NCBI GenBank assembly: GCA_028282325.1
Contig: JANQID010000061.1
Coordinates: 1-64,000 of the forward strand
DNA length: 64,000 bases
DNA from: Chloroflexaceae bacterium
GTDB taxonomy: Bacteria > Chloroflexota > Chloroflexia > Chloroflexales > Chloroflexaceae
Reading direction: 5' to 3'
The notes under the pieces are model-generated. The model was not told the origin of the DNA, searched no databases, and saw only the letters and a list, made by a program, of their open reading frames with translations. Below are positions 36,798-44,729 of this stretch, piece by piece. A program made the position numbers and the translations under genes. Every line of letters starts with the position of its first letter. Within the stretch, counting starts at the first letter, position 1.

Positions 36798-38928
36798 ATT
36801 GGTCGTTGAAGTACCACTGCTGAGCCCGGTACGGATAGGACCAGTAGTAGTCATAGCTCCTGGCGGTATACGTTGGGAAGTTTGCCAGAGTGTTGTGGTG
36901 TACCACCGGCTCGGAAAGGTCGCCGACAATGCCGATCTTCCACAGATTCTGGACATGGATATCGACAATTTCGGCGCCGATGCGATTGCTCTCTTCGCTG
37001 CCCAGTGAGTATTGCAGCCACTCGGTGGACAACTCGTAGAGGCGCTTGACATCTTCGGGCGGCTCGATGCCTTCCGCGCCGTCGGAGTTCATCCAGTTGT
37101 CCCATTCGAAGCCCGTGCCCGGGTTGAAGTAGCTGCCGAACGGTGGGATGAAGCGCACGGTGTTGCCCGAAATCGTGACGCCGCTGGTGTTGTCGTTACG
37201 CCAGACGGTGAGGTCAAGGTCGTTGTTGTTGGCTTGCTCACGATATTCATCCGACGTGACTTCCTTGAGATCGGCGCGGATTCCCACCGCTTCCCAGTAG
37301 TCCTTGACCAGTTCGTGCAGACGAACCGGGGCGCCCTGGTTCGAGTATTGGATCAGGAGCACGAGCGGCGATCCGTCGAGCTTCTCGCGGAAACCGTCGC
37401 CATCGCTGTCTACCAGACCCATTTCATCAAGCAGCGACTTGGCGCGATCAGGATCATACTCGATGAACGCGGTCAAGTGATCTTCGGTGACAAAGGTGAC
37501 TGTGCGCGGATCAGCCGGGGTTGCTTGCATCGGTCGGCCCTGGCCGAGATAGACGACCTCGTTGATCTCATCGCGGTTGAGCGCCAGCGACATCGCCTGG
37601 CGGAAGCGCAGATCGTTGAAAATCGTGCGCAGTTCTTCGTCTTTGTGTGTGGTGTTAAAGGCGTAGAAGACGTTTTGTCCCAGCGCCACCGGCAGATCAA
37701 CGGTGTAGTTGCCCTTGGCCTCATTCTCTTTGTAGAGCGAGTAGTTCTCGATAAAGACCGCCTGGGTCTTGTAGTCAACCTCGCCGTTGGTGATCTTGAG
37801 GTTGCGAACTTCCTCGTCGGGCATGTAGACTTCGTTGATTTCGTTGATATAGGGCAACTGGTTGCCGGCGGTGTCAACCATATGGAAGAAGGGGTTTGCC
37901 ACTATGCGGCGACCTTCCGACGTCTCCTCGACCAGGATGTGCGACTCCAGCGTTGGCACGACGATCGTGTCGCTGTCGTCGATCAACGGCGATGGAACGT
38001 CCTTCCAGTCGCTGCCGCCGTAGTAGTTGTTGAGCAGTTCGGCCCAGTTCTCGAAGCCCTTCTCCTCCGCCAGGGCGTCGGCGTCGGGATTGTAGGTGAT
38101 GTGGAACTGCGACAGGAAGTGTTTCGGCTGGAACGGCTGGCCATAATCGACGGCCATCAAATTGAGAACGCCCGGTGCGGGTACCGGGAAGGTCCACTTC
38201 ACGGTCGTTTCATCGACTACCTCAACCATCATTGGCTCGCCGTCAAACAGCCAGCGGCTGGGGGTTTCCGGGTAAATATCCGTGTTAAGGATCAGATCGT
38301 CGTACCAGAACTTGACGTCTTCCGCCGTGAAGGGCTCGCCGTCTGACCACTTGTGGCCCTTGCGCAAAGAGAAGGTCAATTCGGTGAAATCGTCATTCCA
38401 CTGCCAACCCTTGGCAACGTTGGGAACGATGGTTTGCAGATCGTCGGAGTAGCGCACCAGGTTGACATGGCGCAAGCTCAGCAGGTCGGATGTGCCGGCC
38501 TCAGTAGCGTTGGACAGACCGTCGAGCACGCCGCCATAGACGCCGATTGAGTCATATGGCGCAACGACCAGCGACTCTTCAGGCAGACGTTCGGCGACGG
38601 GCGGCAAGTCGGCAGGGTTGCCGCCGATGCGGGCGTTAAGCTCAGCGATGCTTGGATTTTCCGAGAACGCCAATTCGCAGCCGGCCAGTTCTTGGAATTC
38701 GGCCAGATCATATTGCTGCGGGAACGCGCCAGCAGCCACACCCTGGTCGTTAGCCACAGTCACAGCCGGACAGCCGCCATCGGCCTGACCGGCGCCTTCG
38801 GGAGCAGTTGTCGGATTTTCGGCGGGAACTTCGGTCGCGGGAGTTTCGGCGCTTGGAGCGCCGCATGCGCTCAATATCACGCCAATGGCCAGTAAAATGG
38901 CGCTCAACCGTAGCATTTGCTTGTGCAT
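36796..38928 (-). CDS. ABC transporter substrate-binding lipoprotein, SBP_bac_5 (OppA-like)
   Basis: A 710-residue lipoprotein (lipobox LSAC, C21) with an acidic Thr/Pro-rich spacer. Family 5 binding protein features include LRKGHKWSDGEPFTAEDVKF (near residue 190) and the middle block DLRFRQAMSLALNRDEIN. A stretch DSDGDGFREKLDG resembles a calcium loop. At 710 residues it is longer than peptide-binding relatives (about 540), as is common for oligosaccharide-binding members (family knowledge). It is first in the operon, with its own promoter and a palindromic operator candidate at 38996-39015. Sugar binding is inferred from the beta-glucosidase neighbour. Confidence 0.88.
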   Translation of the reverse strand: MHKQMLRLSAILLAIGVILSACGAPSAETPATEVPAENPTTAPEGAGQADGGCPAVTVANDQGVAAGAFPQQYDLAEFQELAGCELAFSENPSIAELNARIGGNPADLPPVAERLPEESLVVAPYDSIGVYGGVLDGLSNATEAGTSDLLSLRHVNLVRYSDDLQTIVPNVAKGWQWNDDFTELTFSLRKGHKWSDGEPFTAEDVKFWYDDLILNTDIYPETPSRWLFDGEPMMVEVVDETTVKWTFPVPAPGVLNLMAVDYGQPFQPKHFLSQFHITYNPDADALAEEKGFENWAELLNNYYGGSDWKDVPSPLIDDSDTIVVPTLESHILVEETSEGRRIVANPFFHMVDTAGNQLPYINEINEVYMPDEEVRNLKITNGEVDYKTQAVFIENYSLYKENEAKGNYTVDLPVALGQNVFYAFNTTHKDEELRTIFNDLRFRQAMSLALNRDEINEVVYLGQGRPMQATPADPRTVTFVTEDHLTAFIEYDPDRAKSLLDEMGLVDSDGDGFREKLDGSPLVLLIQYSNQGAPVRLHELVKDYWEAVGIRADLKEVTSDEYREQANNNDLDLTVWRNDNTSGVTISGNTVRFIPPFGSYFNPGTGFEWDNWMNSDGAEGIEPPEDVKRLYELSTEWLQYSLGSEESNRIGAEIVDIHVQNLWKIGIVGDLSEPVVHHNTLANFPTYTARSYDYYWSYPYRAQQWYFNDQ

Positions 38929-38995
38929 ACTTACTCCTCGTCACACACGATCACTTGTCACTGGCCTGCGCGCAAGGCCAATGAAGACAGCGAGC

Positions 38996-39015
38996 TTATT
39001 GGTATATACCAATAA
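38996..39015 (-). promoter_or_regulatory. Perfect 20-bp palindrome, candidate operator of the opp operon
   Basis: TTATTGGTATATACCAATAA is a perfect inverted repeat with no spacer. It lies just downstream of the predicted start of transcription and 67 bases before the oppA start. The core GGTATATACC resembles sites of GntR-family repressors (HutC/YtrA type, G-T-n-T-A-n-A-C). A repressor bound here would block RNA polymerase early. No such regulator gene is in the window. Confidence 0.65.
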
Positions 39016-39025
39016 AACCCGCGGG

Positions 39026-39034
39026 AGTATAGCA
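39026..39034 (-). promoter_or_regulatory. Extended -10 promoter of the opp operon
   Basis: On the minus strand TGCTATACT, an extended -10. Transcription would begin near 39019, so the palindrome at 38996-39015 covers the first transcribed bases. Confidence 0.55.
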
Positions 39035-39151
39035 TACAGCCGTTGGGTTGCGATTAAGTCTTTGTTAAATCTTGGTTAAACTTCGGGGTTATGTTTATGA
39101 TGTATCCAGCGCGGCTTCTTTTCCGTCACTGGTATGCGGCTAGCGCGCAGG

Positions 39152-39511
39152 CTAATCAATGACGTAGAGCAAGGAACCGCTATCCTGTAAAAGTAACACC
39201 ACAGCTTCGCGTCGCGGATTGTAGGATCGCAGCAGCTCAAGAGCTTCTCTCGGCCAATCGGGATTGGGCAGCTTGGCCGGAGCGTACGCGATGGGGAGGT
39301 TTCCGGTGGCACTGCGCAGATCGACGCCCCGCAGATCGATTTTCAGCAGCCCTCGTCCAGACTGAGCGCGGCCTGTTTTGGCAAGCGCCTTCAACTGTGT
39401 GCTCAATATTTGCACATAGCAATCTGAGATATCGACCGGGTCGGATTGGGGATCATCAAGCAACTGGCGCAGACGAATGAGATCCTGGCGTCGTTGGTCA
39501 TTCTCCTTCAT
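39152..39511 (-). CDS. Hypothetical 119-residue soluble protein
   Basis: No family recognised. The first 45 residues are charged and helical (MKENDQRRQDLIRLRQLLDD). The second half has a strand-rich stretch (GRGLLKIDLRGVDLRSATG, later EAVVLLLQDSGSLLYVID). AAGGAGATATC before the ATG is a very good ribosome site, so it is expressed. It is transcribed on its own, away from the membrane-protein gene at 39676. Confidence 0.7.
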   Translation of the reverse strand: MKENDQRRQDLIRLRQLLDDPQSDPVDISDCYVQILSTQLKALAKTGRAQSGRGLLKIDLRGVDLRSATGNLPIAYAPAKLPNPDWPREALELLRSYNPRREAVVLLLQDSGSLLYVID

Positions 39512-39675
39512 GATATCTCCTTCAGAACATTTGCCTCATCGATGCTCGCTACCGACGCGCAGCGCTCATCCCTGTAACCAGGGCGCTATTATAACAGACC
39601 CGCCGCGCGCATCGATTATAATAGCCGCGCGTATACGGAAGCTTGCAGCAACTTACGATGGAGGAAAATGGCGTA

Positions 39676-40113
39676 ATGGGGCGTAAAATTCTGGGCAAAT
39701 TTGGCTTTCTGCTCTCAAACGTGTTCGTGATGATTATTCTTCACGGTAATTCGAAGCAGTTCTGGCCTAAGATACCCTATCTGAGTTTGCGCAACGAGAG
39801 TATCCCCGAACATTCACGGCTCTTGTTCAATACGTTGATGGTTGTGACTGTTGGACAGGCAGCGCTGAAGAAGCTGCCGCGCGAACGCTGGTTCCCGCGG
39901 ACAATTGTGCTGGGCGCTCTGCCGGCAGCTTTGCCGCTCCTGATACTCTTTGGGCAAAAAGTTCTTCGGCTTGAAGGCGAGGCGGCCGAGCGCTACAACC
40001 TGTCGATGGTGCCGCTGTTGCCGATCGGAGCGATAGTGCTCGAAGACGCGTTAACAGCATATGCGGCGAAATCGGCGCTGAGTGATGCGCCGGTTGAGGA
40101 TCACAACACGTAA
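39676..40113 (+). CDS. Hypothetical membrane protein
   Basis: A 145-residue protein with about three or four hydrophobic segments (LLSNVFVMIIL, FNTLMVVTVGQAAL, IVLGALPAALPLLILFG, MVPLLPIGAIVL). GGAGG lies eleven bases before the ATG at 39676, and TATAAT at 39617-39622 provides a -10. A longer frame from a TTG at 39643 lacks support. Family not recognised. The family 2 hairpin follows 25 bases after the stop. Confidence 0.65.
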   Translation: MGRKILGKFGFLLSNVFVMIILHGNSKQFWPKIPYLSLRNESIPEHSRLLFNTLMVVTVGQAALKKLPRERWFPRTIVLGALPAALPLLILFGQKVLRLEGEAAERYNLSMVPLLPIGAIVLEDALTAYAAKSALSDAPVEDHNT

Positions 40114-40137
40114 CTTGCACCTGTAGTGATTGGAATG

Positions 40138-40230
40138 ATACCAAATTCGGCCCAAGGGATGGGTTGCCAGACCTGACAGGTTTTGGAAGACTGTCAGGTC
40201 TTTATATACGCCTTTAACCGAATGTGGTAT
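40138..40230 (+). repeat. Family 2 hairpin element, copy 2, between a membrane gene and kaiC
   Basis: A 93-bp element with terminal repeats ATACCAAATTCGG (40138-40150) and CCGAATGTGGTAT (40218-40230), 12 of 13 matching when inverted. In the middle is the stem AGACCTGACAG / CTGTCAGGTCT (40169-40179 and 40191-40201), followed by TTTATAT. It can act as a two-way terminator for the converging genes on both sides. Confidence 0.75.
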
Positions 40231-40309
40231 AACGTAAACACTGATGCTCCTGCTTATGATTTGACCATAAGCAAGAGCGCCAGAATTTTCCTGGGCTTAA
40301 ACTAACGAG

Positions 40310-41854
40310 TTATCCGCTCACCGATTTGTCGTCATCCTCGCGGAACAGATCGCTGATGCGTTCGATCTCGCTGGGGAAGACCTGCATGAACTGCCCGGAG
40401 AGAATGCCCGATATGTTACGGAACGGCTTGCCGATATGCATGCCAGAGCCGTCAATCGAAAACTCACGAATATCTTTATCGTGCGCCGACCCGCGCATCT
40501 TCAGCACGGTCAGGCCACGCCGCATTTCGCCATACAGCTCGACATAACGCAATAGGATAATCGAGTCGGTAATCGTTGAGATATGCCCCTCGGTGATCGA
40601 CGAACCGCCCAGCAGTGTCGGCGTCGTCGAAGTGTATAGGCCGGCGACTTCCTGGTGCTTGATGAATGAGGTGATGCCGATGACGAACTCGCGGAACCCC
40701 TTGATCGTGGAGACGCGTTCGAGCGCCGAGAGGCTGTCGATCGCTACCCGCTGCGGCTGGAATTCGTCAATCTCATCTTTCATCGAAATGAGCTGATCTT
40801 CCAGGCTTGCGACTTCAGGATACTTGCAGACGACCCTAAGCTTGCCTTCGCGCTCCATCTGCTCGAAATCAATGCCCCATCCGATCGCGTTGCGGAACAA
40901 CTGATCCCGACTCTCTTCGAACGCAAATAGCAAGGAACGCTCGTTGCGCAGCGCGCCCGAGGCCATAAAGGTCGTCGACATCAACGTCTTGCCTGTACCG
41001 GTCGCTCCTGAGACCAGGACGATTGAGTCGCGGAAGAAGCCGCCGCCGCACATTCGGTCCAACTCGGTACTACCTGAACTAATGCGTACATTTGAAGAAC
41101 GCTGCTCAAGCTCAATCGCTGAGAGCGGAATAACGACGATACCTTGCCGTGGAATGACGGTGAACGGGAAGCTGCCTTTCTGATGCGATGTACCCCGGAA
41201 CTTGAGAATTTCGACCGTACGGCGGCGCTTCTCTTCCTCAAGCAAGTTACGCAAAATGACGACATCGTCTGCGACGAATTCCTCAACGCCATAGCGGGCA
41301 ATCTCGCCATACTCCTGGGTGCGTTCGCCGGTCAGCACTGCGGTGACCCCCATCCGCTTGAGAGCCGAGACAATCCGGAAGAGTTCGTTGCGCACTGTCA
41401 CCGTATCGGTGAGTCGAGTGAGCACAGCGCCCAGCGAGTCCATCGAAACTCGTTTCGCATTGACGCTCTTGATAGCATGCTCCACTCGCGCCAGAAGCGC
41501 GCCCAGGTCGTATTCGCCGATCACTATGGCTTCATCATTATTAAACTGTGGTGAAGCATCAACAAAAACCCACTTGCTTTCTTTTTCCCAGCGCTCGATA
41601 TCCCAGCCAAAGCCGCGCATATTCCTACGGAGATCGGCGGGCGACTCTTCAAAGGTGATAAAAACCCCGGCTTCATTCGAATGGACGATGCCTGACGCCA
41701 AAAACTGAGCAGCGAAAACAGTTTTTGCACTACCGGCAGTCCCTGAGATCAATGTGGTGCGACCTTTGGGCAATCCCCCATTAGAGATATGATCAAAGCC
41801 GGGTATTCCCGTGAGAAGTTTTTCGATATAGCTTGGTTCCTGTTCCAAAGTCAT
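40310..41854 (-). CDS. kaiC: Circadian clock-type ATPase/autokinase KaiC
   Basis: A full two-domain KaiC of 514 residues. Walker A motifs are GTAGSAKT (38-45) in CI and GATGTGKT (283-290) in CII. Catalytic glutamate pairs are E69-E70 and E313-E314. The three phosphorylation residues of cyanobacterial KaiC (T426, S431, T432) are matched by T421, S426 and T427 in SSITEGHISTITD. The C-terminal A-loop, which KaiA grips, is kept as ISGILSG (481-487) with a tail of 27 residues behind it. The protein thus looks able to run a phosphorylation cycle, not just to hydrolyse ATP. Its ATG overlaps the kaiB stop (ATGA), so KaiB and KaiC are made together. Confidence 0.97.
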   Translation of the reverse strand: MTLEQEPSYIEKLLTGIPGFDHISNGGLPKGRTTLISGTAGSAKTVFAAQFLASGIVHSNEAGVFITFEESPADLRRNMRGFGWDIERWEKESKWVFVDASPQFNNDEAIVIGEYDLGALLARVEHAIKSVNAKRVSMDSLGAVLTRLTDTVTVRNELFRIVSALKRMGVTAVLTGERTQEYGEIARYGVEEFVADDVVILRNLLEEEKRRRTVEILKFRGTSHQKGSFPFTVIPRQGIVVIPLSAIELEQRSSNVRISSGSTELDRMCGGGFFRDSIVLVSGATGTGKTLMSTTFMASGALRNERSLLFAFEESRDQLFRNAIGWGIDFEQMEREGKLRVVCKYPEVASLEDQLISMKDEIDEFQPQRVAIDSLSALERVSTIKGFREFVIGITSFIKHQEVAGLYTSTTPTLLGGSSITEGHISTITDSIILLRYVELYGEMRRGLTVLKMRGSAHDKDIREFSIDGSGMHIGKPFRNISGILSGQFMQVFPSEIERISDLFREDDDKSVSG

Positions 41855-42150
41855 CGCACGAGATCTCCTTCGATGTATGGTGGCAAATTCAATGCTGTTA
41901 AAACGTCGGCTATATTGCTCAGATCACCAATGACCCGCCGACGAGGAAGCGGTTCGTCTTTAATAAGCGTTGGCGTCGCCAGAATTTTTTCTATCTCCGC
42001 CTGTTGTGGATCCGCGAGCACATCGATTACAACAAGCTCGCACTGGTAATCCTCCAGCTCTTGCTCGCAGATTCGACGTAGATTTGCAATTGCTCGTTCG
42101 GATCGCGACGTGCGACCGGCAATGAACAACCGTAACGAAATCTTACTCAC
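41851..42150 (-). CDS. kaiB: Clock protein KaiB
   Basis: A 99-residue thioredoxin-like KaiB. The conserved block VIDVLADPQQAEIEKILATP, then TL and later RRVIGDLSN, is almost the cyanobacterial sequence and includes the ATPT cis-proline region tied to fold switching. AGGAG lies seven bases before a GTG at 42150, which I chose; a TTG at 42168 overlaps the upstream stop and would add six residues. The gene starts 14 bases after the KaiA-like gene stop and overlaps kaiC by 4 bases. KaiB competes for and binds phosphorylated KaiC (family knowledge). Confidence 0.95.
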   Translation of the reverse strand: MSKISLRLFIAGRTSRSERAIANLRRICEQELEDYQCELVVIDVLADPQQAEIEKILATPTLIKDEPLPRRRVIGDLSNIADVLTALNLPPYIEGDLVR

Positions 42151-42164
42151 ACGTGCGCTCCTAC

Positions 42165-43805
42165 TCAACGACGAGATTGGTTACGTGATTCGGCAGGTCC
42201 TCGATTCACAAGCCCTTGGGCGCTCAAGACGTATGATCGGTAAAATGAAGTCAGATTACCCATTAATTCAAGCACCAACACCCGGCCCTCTTCCATATAT
42301 ACCTGAAGCTTTTGCGGAGTCGCCGTAGCGCTTTGCTTGCGAATAGCGGTAAGGTGCAACTCGACGACATCGCGGGGAGAACTTTGGACTTGCCCCATCA
42401 TACGCGCAAGATGCTCAATTTCCGGTTCCAGGCTGCCTTCGATTTTGTATGCGCGCAATTTCAGAGCCTTTTCCAACATTGCAGTATAGTTATCAACGGC
42501 TGCATTGAACGCGTCCGGGTCGCGCTCGCGCAACGACCCTAAGCCGGCGGGACGCACCGTGGCTTCTGTTGCTGGAAGCGCTGAGAAGTGCTCGAATGAC
42601 TTCATCTCGCGCTCTTGCTCCAACATTCGTTCACGCAGCGCTTCCGCTTCGGCACGCGCTTTGGCGGCTCGTTTCTGGTCAGTAATGTCGCTGTGTGCGA
42701 TGACCAACCCGGGTTGCCGATCGCTTTGCAACGGTACGACGCGCATGAGGAACCAGTGATCGCCGAGAGGCGAGCGGTGAGCATATTCCAATTCAAAAGA
42801 CGGCTGCTCTCCATTCAACACGGTATGGATCCCTTGCAATGCTTCCGGCGCTTGCCCCATAGATTCTTTTGACGCATTGCGAAGAGCCTCAAAGTAATTT
42901 GCTCCGACCCCGGTATGCTCTTGCAACGTGTCGCCGCTTTCGGCAGTGAATATAAGCCAGGCTTCGTTGACGGCGACAATCGTACCATGCTCGTCAACCA
43001 CGGCGATGTGCGTGGTCAGCGAATTCAGGATGGCCCGGCTGAACGCCTCGGCGTCACGCAGGGCTTCCTGGTTGCGCTTGCGCTCGGTGATGTCACGGAG
43101 CGAAACAACGTATGCAAGATCGTTTTCCCAGTGTGTTTCGACAACGCGCATCTCAGCGACAAAGATTTCGCCGTCATTGCGCAAAATATCTAACTCGGTT
43201 CGGTTGCCGTCAATAATCGGAAACCCGAACGCTTGCCCCAGGAGCCGCTCCGCCGATCGTCCAAGCAACGTTTCAGCGGCCGGATTGACGAACTGCACAT
43301 GCCCTTCGCGGTCAACGACAATAATGCCATCGGCATTCTTATTGATAATCGTAAGCAGGCGGGCTGTACTTGCCTCGGCCTGTGCAATTGAATAACGTAG
43401 CTTCTGCTGTATTCGATGGCGATCAAGCGCGTTGCGAATAATTTGTACTGTGCTAGGGCTGCCGATGCCGATGGCGTCTCTGATAAGATAATCCTGAATG
43501 CCCCAGCGAAACGCCTGGTGGATAAGCGGATCTTCCTCGTTTTCAACCAGCGCAATCACTGGAATGTGCGAAGCTTGCGTCTGGACGAATGACGGAATAT
43601 CCGTTTCGTTCTCGATATCCTGATCCAGACTCAGAACAACGGCCGCTATCAAGTCTTCTGAGAGATATTGTTGCGCTTCGGAGACATCTCGAACGGTTAC
43701 AAGACGAAAGCGAGGAGCCTCAATTTGCGACAATACCTCTTGCAGTTGATTGATAACGGATTTATCAACGCCTATCAGCACGAAACTATGTGCTGCTTCG
43801 GTCAT
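42165..43805 (-). CDS. Pseudo-receiver/PAS/PAS protein with KaiA/RsbU-like C-terminal domain (KaiA-like candidate)
   Basis: A 546-residue protein, first gene of the kai operon. Residues 1-130 have a receiver-like pattern, but the acidic pair is missing (FVLIGVDKS) and the phospho-Asp position is Ser (AAVVLSLDQ), so it is a pseudo-receiver. Two PAS domains follow (about 145-245, with GHVQFVNPAAETLLGRS; about 252-378, with GTIVAVNEAWLIF and HSDITDQKR), then a coiled coil (378-405). The C terminus (about 425-525) is a helical bundle with RDVVELHLTAI and LVLELMGNLTSFYRSYV, resembling the C-terminal domain of KaiA and the related RsbU N-terminal domain. No kinase, phosphatase or cyclase domain is present. 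GGAG precedes the ATG at 43805; an open frame extending to 44474 is not supported. Function as a KaiC activator is an inference. Confidence 0.75.
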   Translation of the reverse strand: MTEAAHSFVLIGVDKSVINQLQEVLSQIEAPRFRLVTVRDVSEAQQYLSEDLIAAVVLSLDQDIENETDIPSFVQTQASHIPVIALVENEEDPLIHQAFRWGIQDYLIRDAIGIGSPSTVQIIRNALDRHRIQQKLRYSIAQAEASTARLLTIINKNADGIIVVDREGHVQFVNPAAETLLGRSAERLLGQAFGFPIIDGNRTELDILRNDGEIFVAEMRVVETHWENDLAYVVSLRDITERKRNQEALRDAEAFSRAILNSLTTHIAVVDEHGTIVAVNEAWLIFTAESGDTLQEHTGVGANYFEALRNASKESMGQAPEALQGIHTVLNGEQPSFELEYAHRSPLGDHWFLMRVVPLQSDRQPGLVIAHSDITDQKRAAKARAEAEALRERMLEQEREMKSFEHFSALPATEATVRPAGLGSLRERDPDAFNAAVDNYTAMLEKALKLRAYKIEGSLEPEIEHLARMMGQVQSSPRDVVELHLTAIRKQSATATPQKLQVYMEEGRVLVLELMGNLTSFYRSYVLSAQGLVNRGPAESRNQSRR

Positions 43806-43853
43806 AACGCTCCTGCCACTTCTGGTTGTGAGACTGCCAGCTTGAGTTGACAA

Positions 43854-43882
43854 ACTATACTTGATGTACCGGAGATATGCAA
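43854..43882 (-). promoter_or_regulatory. Promoter of the kai operon
   Basis: On the minus strand TTGCAT (43882-43877), a 17-base spacer and TATAGT (43859-43854). RNA would start near 43847, about 40 bases before the KaiA-like ATG. Sequence between here and 44258 shows no gene or clear motif. Confidence 0.6.
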
Positions 43883-44258
43883 CAAAACTACCCTGACCTG
43901 CGCAGTTGAGCCGTTGCCCTTGTTCACGAGATGGAATGCCTGTCACATAATTTCGATAGGAGCGGATCATGTTTCGCGGCAGCAGGAGCTTCCTTGACTT
44001 TACATTATAAAGGAAATGCGGGTGATGTCCACCCCTAAACAGCTTGAGATAGTGCTTGACCGGTTCGTTAAAAAGTATAATCATAGTACAACGCAGGGAA
44101 ATAATAGCAATATCCCTCCGAGAAGAGGCTTTGCAGTATAGTCGGCGCCTTGATCGAATGTCTGGATGCAGTTCGCACGGATTCTGGATTGTTAGATTAT
44201 CAGGGGAAGCTATAATAAATGCAACGACATCAATAATCGTTGCATCAGTTTTGCCACG
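43883..44258 (+). other. Non-coding region between the kai promoter and a decayed GGDEF gene
   Basis: AT-richer than the surroundings, with many stop codons in all frames. I see no hairpin, repeat or coding signal. A long minus-strand frame through it is an unsupported extension of the KaiA-like gene. Confidence 0.5.
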
Positions 44259-44650
44259 GTGCGTACCTATGCGCAGCATGGGCGTGAGATCAAGATAGCG
44301 GCGACGTGCGATGCCTTGACGGGTGTATTTAACCATACTATTATTCACAGTCACATAGAAGCTTGCGTTATGGATGCATTGCAGCACGATTCTCGTCTGG
44401 CGCTTGCTATTGTCAAGATTGATAGCCTTGCAGCGATCGACATGTGGCCACGCTGCCGATGATGACGCTCTCAAAGCGTTGACGCGTCTTCTGCGGCATC
44501 GCCTGGGCGATGTCGCAGATACACTTCAGCGGCGGTATCGTCAACTCGCCATACTATTGGGATGCGGAATAACTGGTGGAGGCCGCCGAGAATGCCCTCG
44601 CTCAAGCCAGGCGTTTGGGAGGCGATCAGCTCATACTTGCCGATGAGTGA
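44259..44650 (+). pseudogene. Decayed GGDEF-domain (diguanylate cyclase) gene
   Basis: Three frames must be joined to read this. Frame one gives KIAATCDALTGVFNHTIIHS and LALAIVKIDSLAAID, the start of a GGDEF domain. A shift near 44455 leads to HAADDDALKALTRLLRHRLG and RRYRQLAILL, where the GGDEF signature itself is lost. A second shift near 44570 gives LVEAAENALAQARRLGGDQL followed by ILADE and a stop at 44648-44650. This is the order of a real GGDEF domain, with the active site and upstream sensor parts destroyed. Confidence 0.75.
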
Positions 44651-44729
44651 CCTGCACGGCTACACGCTCTATGGTGATGCGTCAAGCTGGTGTTGGTAAC
44701 GAGAGCGTATTAGGAAGGAGCGGAGAAGT

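Noticed and set aside
37012-38346. 444-codon plus-strand frame inside oppA
   Set aside because: Reverse shadow of a long binding-protein gene, with Val/Gly/Arg-biased composition and no start signal.
43806-44474. A 223-residue N-terminal extension of the PAS protein on the minus strand
   Set aside because: The extension has no ribosome site, is rich in Arg/Ser with no protein-like pattern, and overlaps the kai promoter and part of a GGDEF relic on the other strand. The ATG at 43805 with GGAG fits much better.
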